Assembly: GCA_027493875.1 (NCBI GenBank) | Contig: JAOSJX010000025.1 | Location: forward strand, 173,108-237,107 | Direction: 5' to 3' | From: Deltaproteobacteria bacterium | GTDB lineage: Bacteria; Lernaellota; Lernaellaia; JACKCT01 | DNA: 64,000 nt | In this document: positions 27,295 to 36,052 of the stretch, piece by piece | Numbering within the stretch: the stretch's first letter is position 1 | Layout: every line of letters begins with the position of its first letter | Translations under genes and position numbers: made by a program | Notes under the pieces: generated by a model | The model's input: the letters and a program-made list of their open reading frames with translations, nothing else | Database searches by the model: none | What the model was told of the DNA's origin: nothing

Positions 27295-29210
27295 ATGGGA
27301 ACGAAGACAATTTACGAAACAAAAGCGACCTGTAAAGCCTGCGGAAATGTTTGGCATTTCGGCAAATCAAACACTCCGGTCGCCGGTGGTACTTGTGGCC
27401 AGCCTCAACCCCAAAATACCGGCTGTGGTTCACCACCTCAAAAAAGCAATCGAGTTGTTGCGGTGGCGGAACACAGAAACCTGCTCCAACTGCCCAAGAA
27501 GGTGACCGGTGCCCGAAGTGTGGTTCCGCAGCTGTCGAAAAAGAAATCATGAAGTACGAGGTATCCGACACGAAGGTTGTTTCGACTCAATCGATGGGTG
27601 CGCAACAACCTCAACCGACGGCCCAAGGACAAGCCGGTGTTTCGCAAAATACATCAGCTTCAAATCTGTCAAGCCAGAGTTCTGTGCCCCACGCTACACA
27701 GGTTGGTCAAACGGCATCCACACCCAGTACGCCGAAATTTACGCCTGCGCCTCAGCAATCCGCACCAATGAAAACCTCAATAGGCTCAAAGCCGATCACA
27801 ATATCGGGGCGTAGCGTCTTGATTGGCATTGGTGCAATAGTATTAATTGCGATATCGCCTGCTTTTTATCACGTAATGACCATTCTAAATATTGCGATGG
27901 CAGCAGCCATTTTTGCTTACCTTGTGTATCCACCAGCAAGAGAGAAGCTGTCAGCGACGTTGAAATTCATACCGCAAAAAGCTTCGACCGGAAAAGCTGT
28001 TGCTCTTCTACTGCTTTTCGGCTTTTGCACGCTTCTATCAATTGCTGGTTGGGGCGCAGCGCTTGAAGAAAGCAAGAAGGCTCGGGCTCAGATCGAAGCA
28101 GAACTCGCGAGTAATCGTGAAATATTCAGCCAAGTTGATTCCGCGATTGCCGGAAGTGAGTTTGAAAAAGCACTGCAGTTAATCGCCAAAGCGACTGACA
28201 ACCCGGAAACCATCAAGGAAAAAGAGGAAAAACGAAAGCTCGTTGCGGAAAAATCCCTGGAGTATTTTGCAAACCAAGGCCGAGACTTTTCACAGAAAGG
28301 CAAGTGGAAGGAAGCGCATGCCGCATTCACGAAATACTTTGGGCTGGCATCAGCAGAGACAGGAATGGCCGATGATTTGAAACAAGCAGTTTACAAGTCA
28401 GCTGTTGGTCTATCGCAGAGTGGCGCTCTTGAAGAGGCGATTTCTTTGTTCGAAAGGATCAAAGGCGTTTCCGACTCAGAGCAACAGATCGCGCAACTTC
28501 AAGAAGCGCTGAAAGAAAAGCAATACCAACAAGCCGTATCCCTGTTCCAACAGAAAAAGTACGCCGAAGCGCAACCCCTATTTGCAAAACTCGGTACGTA
28601 TTCTGATTCTGCAGATTACCTCGAAAAAGTGAATAAGATTGTCGAGGAGCAAAAACGTATTGCAGCCTTCAACGAGAAAATGGAAGCTGCCCAAAAATCT
28701 GCAGGGGACATGGATCAAGCGATTAAACGCTCAGACGTCAACGCGGCAAGGACCGCGTTCAACGCCGGAAAAGTAAGCTTAGAAGAAGCTGAAAAGCTGA
28801 TGGGAAAGAACTCAAAAATCACGACACTTCGGGTTCGGCTGAGTCGCGGTGAAGTGAAAATAAACAAGATCGCTGCCGAACAAGAGCGCCAACGAAAGAT
28901 TGCTCAACAAAAGGCTGAGGAGCAGCGGAGAATCGCCGAACTGAAAGGTCCGAAACCACAAGAGGGCGGATGGGATGGTGCGGTGCCTTGTGTAAAACGA
29001 GCCCTTAAGGAATCAATGAAAGATCCTGATAGCTTTGAAATCATAGATGTGTCCCCGGTAGTGGATTCAGGTACTCACTGGACTCAGCGCGTCAAATACC
29101 GAGCGAAGAATTCTTTCGGTGGATTCGTTGTTGAACAGAAGTTAATCCATTTCCTGAACACGAAAAATGACATCCTCGAATGTCCTATCTTGGGCGCGGA
29201 AGATTATTAA
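27295..29210 (+). CDS. Zinc-ribbon membrane protein with coiled-coil/TPR-like region (one indel)
   Basis: ATG at 27,295 with AAGGAG upstream. The N-terminus has a zinc ribbon: KATCKACGNVWHFGK, later CGQPQPQNTGCG; adding one A to the run at 27,442-27,447 continues with KKQSSCCGGGTQ and RCPKCGSAAVEKE, so Cys pairs are kept. Two membrane segments follow near residues 180-245 (LIGIGAIVLIAISPAFYHVM, AVALLLLFGFCTLLSIAGW). Then 300 residues of helical repeats (EFEKALQLIAKATDNPE, QYQQAVSLFQQKKYAEAQPL) resemble TPR or coiled-coil. The last 80 residues (ALKESMKDPDSFEIIDVSP, YRAKNSFGGFVVEQKLI) match a small domain found at the end of many secreted bacterial proteins. About 638 residues; function unknown. 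Confidence 0.62.
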
Positions 29211-29233
29211 AATAGAAATGTGAATCGCTTAAA

Positions 29234-30200
29234 TTAGCGAAGCTTATGGACTATTCGCCTTGTGGCATGATAATCGCCGCCAACACAAGTTGCGATTTCC
29301 ATAATTGGTGCCGTTGGATGATTGGCTAGGTATTGCGCGATCCGCTCTTCAAGCGCTGAAGAATCGGTTTCGATCTGATTCTGTTTTTGACGACGTATGT
29401 CAAAAGGAAGGTCATGGACTGCAATCGACAAACGACAGACTACATTTGTTCTGGCGATAGCGACGTGGATAATATTTTCTAATTCGCGCACGTTCCCTGG
29501 CCAAGCGTATGAAGAGAGCACAGAAGCAGTCAGGGGTTGAAGTTGGAGGTTAGGCGCACTGGTCGACTTACGGTTCCCGATGAATAGCCTTGCGAGCATC
29601 GGGATGTCACTAGGTCGCTCTCGGAGTGGCGGAACGTGAATTACAGCAGCTGCGATTCGGTAATACAGATCGACGCGAAATTTCCCCTCGTCGACAAGTA
29701 CCTTCAAATCTCTATTGGTCGCCGCGACCAGCCTAACATCCACTGGAATCGACCTGCTGCTTCCAACTCGAACAACTTCACCTTCTTGGAGCACTCTCAA
29801 CAAACGCGCCTGCAATCCCAGTGGCATCTCTCCTATTTCATCGAGGAACAGGGTTCCACCATTGGCGGCTTCAGAAATGGCCCTTGCGCTGCGAAATTGC
29901 TCCCGAAAAGGCTCCGCGCTCGTGGCCGAAAAACTCACTGTCGATCAACCCCTCGGGAATCGCGCCACAATTAACTGCAACGAAAGGCTTGTTTCGACGT
30001 GGACTATGCCAATGGATAGCTTTGGCCACGCCCTCCTTGCCGGTTCCGGTTTCGCCTTGGACTACGACCGGAAAATCGGCTGGCGCGTAGATCCTTCGAA
30101 CTTCCTGAAATATTCGAGTAAGAACTGGGTCCACGGTCTTGAGTGCTTTTCCAGTGCCGTATTCAAGGGTTTCTATGTGCCGGGGCTTTCTCATGGGCAA
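29234..30200 (-). CDS. Sigma-54-dependent transcriptional activator (PspF-like, no sensor domain)
   Basis: About 322 residues from an ATG at 30,200. The AAA+ core shows Walker [11 protein letters not shown], the sigma-54 contact loop as GAFSGA (GAFTGA with T to S), Walker [12 protein letters not shown], the switch and arginine-finger region [16 protein letters not shown], and [13 protein letters not shown]. One indel near 29,876 joins the halves ([11 protein letters not shown]). A C-terminal helix-turn-helix ([30 protein letters not shown]) ends it. There is no receiver, GAF or PAS domain, so it is like PspF: active unless held by a partner. It is convergent with the zinc-ribbon gene. A matching sigma-54 promoter lies at 38,568 in the same element. 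Confidence 0.88.
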
Positions 30201-30352
30201 AAGAATATCGGGAGAGGACCGTCTCAGTCCTCGGCGCGGCGTCGGTTCTTTCTCGTATATTTATCGCCAGGGAATCGATCTCCTTTGACGAATCGCCGAA
30301 GAGTCGGCAAACTGTCGGGAAATAGTCGGCAGGGCTTGAAAGGAGGTGCTCA

Positions 30353-31065
30353 GTGAAACGCGCCTCAATAGCGATTGTCGTTTTCTTATCGGTGTTTATA
30401 GGGACTTGGGCTGCCGCCGAATTGCCCGCACTGATATCGGCAAAAGTATTACGAGCCGTCGATGGCGATACTCTAAAGATCAGTGTCGATGGACGAGAAG
30501 ATACCGTTCGGCTCATCGGAGTCGACACACCAGAAACCGTACATCCGAACAAGCCTGTCGAGTTTTTTTCGGACGAGAGGCAAGCGCCTTCACTCATCGC
30601 ATGGCCGATGGAAAAATCGTTCGCCTCGAATTCGACCAGGCGAGCGCCGCGACTAAACACCGTGATCGATACGGGAGGTTGCTGGCCTACGTCTTTTTGC
30701 CTGATGGTACCCTTCTGAATTCTGAAATCATCCGCCAGGGCTACGGCCATGCCTACACGAAATACCCGTTTTCTCGGAAAGAAGAATTTGTCGCCATTGA
30801 GCGCGAGGCACGAGAGGCTCGGCGTGGATTGTGGGCTCAGTCTGAAGATGCCTCATCTGCGGTTACTACGACGCCCATTCCCGCGCCGCCCGATGAACGG
30901 AAGTGCAAAATCAAGGGCAATATCAATGCGCGGGGAGACAAGATTTACCATGTGCCAGGACAAGAGCACTACGAGATCACGCGTATCGACGAGTCACGCG
31001 GCGAGCGTTGGTTTTGCACTGAAGAAGAGGCAATCAAGGCGGGTTGGCGGCGAGCAAAAAAATAG
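30353..31065 (+). CDS. Secreted thermonuclease-like nuclease (SNase fold, one indel)
   Basis: GTG at 30,353 with AAAGGAGGT in front. A signal peptide (ASIAIVVFLSVFIGTWAAA) precedes the staphylococcal-nuclease fold: AKVLRAVDGDTLKISVDG, VRLIGVDTPETVHP (active-site Arg and Glu) and RDRYGRLLAYVFLPDG (second Arg). Removing two T or adding one in the run near 30,563-30,569 joins FFGREASAFTHRMADG. A C-terminal domain (KCKIKGNINARGDKIYHVPG, DESRGERWFCTEEEAIKAG) is the one often fused to such nucleases. About 237 residues, probably exported and Ca-dependent. The divergent gene is the sigma-54 activator. Confidence 0.87.
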
Positions 31066-31100
31066 ACTACTGACCAACCCGACTTGATGGCATCCCTTTC

Positions 31101-31739
31101 CTATGATTTCCGTTTTCGGCCACTCTTTTTATTGGGTTTAAACTGCACAACATTTCGTGCGGCGGTGATCTCGCCCTCTTTTATCAACTTGCCATCGTAT
31201 GAGGTTTCGGGATCAAACTCACCTGGCGCCCCCGCAATGCGTTTCCGCCTCCCGGACAATGGCGGCAAGGCTGGCTGGCTCGCCCGGGAAAGACTCGGCC
31301 TCCTGAGCGATCCATTCGTGTGAAGGAATATCACCGATAAGAATCCCTTTCGTTTTCTTGCGCAGGGAAGCCTCGACGAATCGCTGCTGGTCCTGTCGCC
31401 CCATCCGATAGGCGATTCTTGCGGAAGTTTCCTTGATTGCGCCCTCGCGCTTCTGCAACCCATTCCATAGTTCGATGCATTTAAGCACGGCTTGGGCCGA
31501 TGTAAGATTCTGTGGATCGCCTTGATACGCCGGGAGGTCCACGTCCGCTCCTGCCTCGACGATCGGTCCCTGCGCGAAGCACCAGCCGCACACCACGAAG
31601 TAAGCGGGTAGATCGTGCTCGCCTTCATCCCCGATTTCGACCATTTCCGATCCACGCCGTCCGTCTCGTGCCCACAGAAAGGGCATGGGGAGATTTCGGC
31701 GTCCGGAGCATACTCGTAAACTGGTAACAAATCGCTCAT
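31101..31739 (-). CDS. Lar-like zinc-ribbon protein (restriction-alleviation family pattern, two indels)
   Basis: Start ATG at 31,739, overlapping the upstream stop by ATGA. The beginning reads EISPCPFCGHE, then after an indel near 31,675 EHDLPAYFVVCGWCFAQGPI and SAQAVLKCIELWNGL: the C-P-F-C-G ... V-x-C-x-x-C-x-x-x-G-P ... A-x-x-x-W-N layout of Lar_restr_allev proteins. Rac-prophage Lar eases host type I restriction. The helical C-terminal part (SARIAYRMGRQDQQRFVEAS) is longer than in Lar; a second indel near 31,230 leads to the end VQFKPNKKSGRKRKS. About 212 residues. As the last gene of the lexA-helicase operon it may counter or adjust host defence. Confidence 0.6.
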   Translation of the reverse strand: MSDLLPVYEYAPDAEISPCPFCGHETDGVDRKWSKSGMKASTIYPLTSWCAAGASRRDRSSRQERTWTSRRIKAIHRILHRPKPCLNASNYGMGCRSARAQSRKLPQESPIGWGDRTSSDSSRLPCARKRKGFLSVIFLHTNGSLRRPSLSRASQPALPPLSGRRKRIAGAPGEFDPETSYDGKLIKEGEITAARNVVQFKPNKKSGRKRKS

Positions 31740-32131
31740 GATTTTCCACCTTTCAACGCCTTTTCGAGAAGGTTTCGTGCTGCCGTCGCTGCCTCGGTGA
31801 TCTTGGCATCGTGTCCCTTCGGATAGACCAGAGCGTGGGCATAGTCTCTTCCGAGCGATGTCTGTACATCCCCAAATGGTGTTTCTACTTTCACGAAAAG
31901 GGAGAGGTTGTACCCGGCTCCCGCCTCGATGAATCGAGCGAGAATCCGAACGGCTTTGTCTAACTCCTTGACGTCCAAACCGAAGGAGCAATCACCGCCG
32001 GGATCGTCGTCATCCATCGGACTCGCATTTTGCAGCGTATCTGTCCTCAGTTCCGGCCACGGACGCAAGACGTCGGAAATGTTGGAATGGCTGGCTGTTC
32101 CATTGATCTGCCATAAGCATTCTGCTTTCAT
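31736..32131 (-). CDS. Hypothetical protein in the lexA-helicase operon
   Basis: 131 residues from the ATG at 32,131, chosen because GAGGAG lies at 32,140-32,145. It starts MKAECLWQINGTASHSNISD and has an acidic patch (MDDDDPGGDCSFGLDVKELD), then a helix-strand region (AVRILARFIEAGAGYNLSLF, KVETPFGDVQTSLGRDYAHA). I do not recognise a family. It is directly downstream of the helicase-winged-helix gene (19 bases) and overlaps the Lar-like gene, so the three products probably work together. Intact. Confidence 0.65.
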   Translation of the reverse strand: MKAECLWQINGTASHSNISDVLRPWPELRTDTLQNASPMDDDDPGGDCSFGLDVKELDKAVRILARFIEAGAGYNLSLFVKVETPFGDVQTSLGRDYAHALVYPKGHDAKITEAATAARNLLEKALKGGKS

Positions 32132-32149
32132 GTCTAATCTCCTCACTTT

Positions 32150-34799
32150 CTATTCACAGACCCGAACCATTTCGCCAGGTAAATCGAGCCAATAACCGAC
32201 CGTCGGTTTGGTCTTGATCAATCCCCGGACCTCTTTGGGTTGAATGCCATGCCCGTTTCCGGCGAGTCGCCCCAGCGCCTTGACCAATGTGCTCTTCGTG
32301 TCAGTGATCTGGTGCTCGTAAATCGGGTTGTCACAAGCATCGTTGAGTCCCCAGATGCTGTCGTATATTTCCCGCTTGGTCACAACCTTGCCGGGTTTTC
32401 TTGCAAGCAACGTCAGGAACTTCAGCGGCGTCGGCTGCAGATCGACTGTCGCTCCTTTGTAGGAAACGCGGTGCTGCTCGATATCGAGAATCAGACTGGG
32501 CATGGGGTCGGCTTCAGCATCCGGCTCGATGGTTCCCACCGGGGCAGAATCGTCCTCTGGCATCGGCACGGAAGCACCACCTCGAATCTGTTCAAACAGC
32601 TTCTTGCCGGTCTTGGGTCCGAGGACTTCCGCAGAGCCGATCCTCGGTTGTTGCTTCGAGGGCGTTTTGGTCGCTGATGCCAGCGTCAGCCAGTTTTCGA
32701 AGCACAGATCTTCCGGTTCCAGGTAGCTTCAGCCGAGCGAGTTCCACAGCGTCGGTTTGGATTCCAAAGGTAAGTCGCAACGATAGATCGTGAACTCGCT
32801 CGACTTGCTTTTCTCCCCAGCCCTCGGTTTCGCAGACAAGAGCCATTCCATGAAGAAGCCAATCAAACTCCTCGGCGACACGACGGACCGCGCCACCCCA
32901 GACCTTGTAGCCCTGCTCGATTTTCTTGATCGGCAATTCAGCAATCCAATCATCCATCATGAGAGCCAGCTTGTAGCGCTTGTTCACTTCGTAAATGCAG
33001 TGGGCTTCCTTGGCTACAGCCTGGAACACCGTCCAGTGGGCAATCTCGCGGCTCCGAGCGCGGCCCAGTATCTTCTCGCGGTATCCGGCGCGCCGGTTTT
33101 CGTCGGTGGACATCGTAACGTAGATGTCCTCTGCATCGCGGCTGCGCGCAGCGATCACCAGCATCTCAAATTCGGTCGTGAATCGGTCCTTGGCAGTTTG
33201 CGCCCACCGAGAAAAAGGCGTAGGCGGTTTTGGGATGCAGGCATTGGGAAGCGCAGACGCGCCCAAGCTCAGTGATGATCAGATGGTTTTCATGCTCCAG
33301 CACTGTGGCGCACGAGGTGCAGATGTCCACCGCCCGGTCGACGTCTTTGCGGAACTGGTCGATGGTCTGCTTCTGCCGCCATATTTCGTGGCCGGTGAAG
33401 CTGCCGAGGAGGAAATGGTAAAGCTCCTCCCTCGTCGCGCAAAGACCCGAAGCAATCAGATTGACGACATGGCTTTCCAATGGGGCGTTGGCGAGCGTCG
33501 GCATGATGTCCTCGAAATCTCCTTCGATGTAGTGACCCGCCATCGCCCTGGCAGGAAAGTCGCCCATGCTGACCATGATCGAACGCCCAAAGTCCGAGGC
33601 AAGCGAAAGCCGTCCGGCGCGGCCGCTCATGTTTTCGTACTCGCTACGCGTGATATCCTCGGTGACCCAACGGCGGAACTTGGAAGAGTATTTCCATTTC
33701 TGGGAATCGACGAACACGTTCTTGGCGGGGAGATTCATACCCATCGCAAGCGTCGAAGTCGAGAACAGGGCCTTGATCGATCCTGTACGGAAGTGCTTCT
33801 CGATCAAGCGGCGTTCCGCCCAGGTCAGGTCGGAGTTGTGAAAGGCAATGCCCAAGGAAAGCAGATCAGTGAGAACATCGCGGGCGTAGGTGTCCTCCAT
33901 GTCGGAAAGTTCTTCGATGGCTTCATACGCCGCAGGCAGCGAGACCAGGTCGCTCAATGCGCGGGCCGCGAAGACCGTGGAGTTTCGGTCCCGCAGAAAA
34001 ATCAGACTCTGCTCGTTCTGTTGTGCGAGATGCGCGACGTTGAGCAGCAGCTGATGGTTGGCTTGTCTCTTGGTTTCATCCCAGACCAACTCCTCGGAAC
34101 CATCGGACCCAGAGTTGTGTTCACGGAAGTTGAACACTCCTGGCACAAGATGCCCTTGCGAAGCTCGACGGGTCGTTGAGTCTCGACGAGGACGCGGGCT
34201 TTAAGCCATTTCTCCAAGCGGTCGGTTTTGCCTAGCACCGCCGACAATCCGAGGATCTGTGGGCTGGCTTCCGAAGTCACGATGCGCGTAAGCAGAACTT
34301 CGAGCACCGGTCCACGGAATTCGTCGGTAATCATTTGCAGTTCGTCCACGACAATCAGCCCGGCGCTGGTGAGCAAGGAGGGCGTATTCACCAACAATCC
34401 TTGCATCTTCTCATAGACGACGATGGCAATATCAAAGTCGCCGTGTTCGATCTGGTCGTCGAACTCCCGGTGGTCGCGGTTGGAGATGACCACGCGGATG
34501 CCCACTTCGCTGTAGCGTTCTGTGAACTCGACGAACTTTTCTTCGGCCAGGGATTTCTGCGGAACCAGATAGAAAACCTTGCGCTTGTTGCGCGCCGCTC
34601 TGATTGCGGCCATTTCGCCGATGAAGGTCTTGCCCGACGAGGTGGGCGAAAAGACGATCAGATTGCGGGATTCGAAAAGGCCGTATTGCTGGATGGCCTT
34701 TTCCTGGACGGGCAGCAGCGTTTCTCCGATGTGCTGCTTCCATGTGTCCACGATTCGTTTTTCAATTCCGTATCCTTCAAGAAAATCAACTCGCATCAT
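32150..34799 (-). CDS. Ski2/Hel308-like helicase fused to a PhoB-type winged helix (three indels)
   Basis: About 882 residues reconstructed from ATG at 34,799 or 34,796. Superfamily 2 motifs in order: Q-like LLPVQEKAIQQYG, motif I FSPTSSGKT, Ia PQKSLAEEK, II as VVDELQMI, III LGLSAVLG, then LIFLRDRNSTVF, TSTLAMGMNLPAK and VI ENMSGRAGR. The order and the late HhH-like segment (ELARLKLPGTGRSVLRKLAD) point to Hel308/Ski2 types. The three indels are a missing G near 34,130, a surplus T near 33,213 and one near 32,645. The same frame then gives LGPKTGKKLFEQIRGG and a winged helix of the OmpR/PhoB C-terminal type (VDLQPTPLKFLTLLARKPGK, TKREIYDSIWG, IKTKPTVGYWLDL). It may unwind DNA near bound sites, or sense and defend. 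Confidence 0.78.
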
Positions 34800-34822
34800 G
34801 GGCGTTTCCCCGAAACGCGCCC
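34800..34822 (-). promoter_or_regulatory. Inverted repeat abutting the helicase start codon
   Basis: GGGCGTTTC (34,800-34,808), three bases, then GAAACGCGCCC (34,812-34,822): the arms pair with one CG bulge. It ends next to the ATG at 34,799. In the mRNA it would fold over the ribosome-binding region; as DNA it could be an operator. No Shine-Dalgarno is seen otherwise. Confidence 0.4.
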
Positions 34823-34898
34823 AACTTTTACATAGCGAGCGAGAGTTTCATCTTCCCTGGGCGTTGCAGAAAGAGGGGATCTCGCCCGCCGCATTGCA

Positions 34899-35501
34899 TC
34901 AATCCAGATCGCGGAAAACCCCTATAACCCTTCCCACGATCCGGATGTCCTGACGTGCCGCATCAATCAACAAAGGAGCCAGCGAGTGGTTCTCGGGTTG
35001 TAAACGAATGACTCGACCTTCGCGGAAAAACCGCTTTACCGTCGCTTCGTCATCCATCAAGGCAACCACGATGGAGCCGTTTTCTGCGTCCGGCTGCTCG
35101 CGCACGATCACGATGTCGCCGTCGAGAATTCCGGCTTCGATCATGCTCTCGCCGGTAACCCTCAGTGCGAACACTTTCGAGTCTCGATAAGCCTTCCGAT
35201 CCACCGGCAGGTAGCCATCGATGTTTTCCACAGCCAGGAGCGGCGACCCTGCCGGAACCTGGCCGAGGATAGGGATGCCTTTTTCCCCAAAAGGCCTGCT
35301 TGTCAATTCGATGGATCGCGCTTCGCCGGTGCGCCGCAAAAGCCCCTTCTTTTCCATGCGCTTCAGATGGGCGAACACCGTCGACGACTTGATCCCGAAC
35401 TTGTCCCCGATTTCCCGGACGGTCGGCGGCATCCCGCGTCTGTCGCTGAAGTCTTCGATATAGCGAAGGATTTTCTCTTGCATGGCGGAAGGTGCTTCCA
35501 C
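34899..35501 (-). CDS. lexA: LexA-type SOS repressor
   Basis: About 200 residues. I choose the GTG at 35,501 because AAAGGA at 35,511-35,516 precedes it by nine bases; the usual MQEKILRYIEDF start lies six codons later. The N-terminal winged helix is normal (GMPPTVREIGDKFGIKSSTV, LKRMEKKGLLRR). The cleavage site is VPAG (Ala-Gly bond), the catalytic Ser is in VTGESMIEAG and the Lys in DDEATVKRFFREG, so RecA-stimulated self-cleavage should work. It leads an operon with the helicase (99 bases between). In a prophage it would tie the element to host DNA damage. No indels. Confidence 0.95.
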   Translation of the reverse strand: MEAPSAMQEKILRYIEDFSDRRGMPPTVREIGDKFGIKSSTVFAHLKRMEKKGLLRRTGEARSIELTSRPFGEKGIPILGQVPAGSPLLAVENIDGYLPVDRKAYRDSKVFALRVTGESMIEAGILDGDIVIVREQPDAENGSIVVALMDDEATVKRFFREGRVIRLQPENHSLAPLLIDAARQDIRIVGRVIGVFRDLD

Positions 35502-35534
35502 TTTTCGGTCTCCTTTGTTCTGATGTACAAGGTA

Positions 35535-35552
35535 GGCTAACATTAGTTAGCC
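35535..35552 (-). promoter_or_regulatory. Candidate LexA operator
   Basis: GGCTAACATTAGTTAGCC is a perfect inverted repeat with 7-base arms and a 4-base centre, 34-51 bases upstream of the lexA start. Position and symmetry fit an autoregulatory operator. LexA boxes vary between phyla, so the motif itself does not prove it. The same palindrome was not noticed elsewhere in the window. Confidence 0.5.
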
Positions 35553-35710
35553 GTCAAGTGAAAAGTGAAAATTTTTGACTGCCCCCAGAAAAATTCCGGA
35601 GGCGAGAGACGGAAGCGGTATCGGGAAAAAGGACTGCAAATCGAAAAATCGAGTTTGTCTTCCAGTACTTGAGTGCGATAGGCTCAGTCAGAAATCCAGG
35701 AGATCGGTTG

Positions 35711-36052
35711 ATGAAGAAAAATGAATCGCAAGATTGGGTTGTCGGGGAATCTACCTGAACCCGAGCGGAAGACGGCTCCTTCGCGGTTTTCAAGGTCACC
35801 GCCGTGGACGAGGGCGGTGTGCATGTCCGTCTTTTCGCCAACAAATATCGGAACCGGCCAAGCGATATCGAGATTGAAAAACTTACGGTTGGCGGCATCG
35901 GATGGCCCGAAGGAACCGGCATCGGCCACTTGCCATTGTCGTTTGAAGCCATCGGTAAATGGACCGTGGAGTTTGTGAAGCAAGTTCCGGTTACTGACGA
36001 TGAGCTTGACGACTACGACATGTGGAAGGAAGACATCGGAACCTACTGGTGA
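35711..36052 (+). CDS. Small hypothetical protein with an in-frame stop or paired indels
   Basis: From ATG at 35,711 (MKKNESQDWVVGEST) the frame meets TGA at 35,756 and then stays open as DGSFAVFKVTAVDEGGVHVR, LFANKYRNRPSDIEIEKLTV and GHLPLSFEAIGKWTVEFVKQ, ending DDELDDYDMWKEDIGTYW. The latter half clearly looks coding (beta-strand-rich). Two compensating indels near 35,745-35,760 would remove the stop. About 113 residues; divergent from lexA and overlapping the 3' end of the recombinase gene by ten bases. Function unknown. Confidence 0.5.

Noticed and set aside
32150..34799. Cas3 or Hachiman HamB identity for the helicase
   Set aside because: No HD nuclease, no cas genes and no HamA (DUF1837) neighbour; motif order is Ski2/Hel308-like but the partner genes differ.
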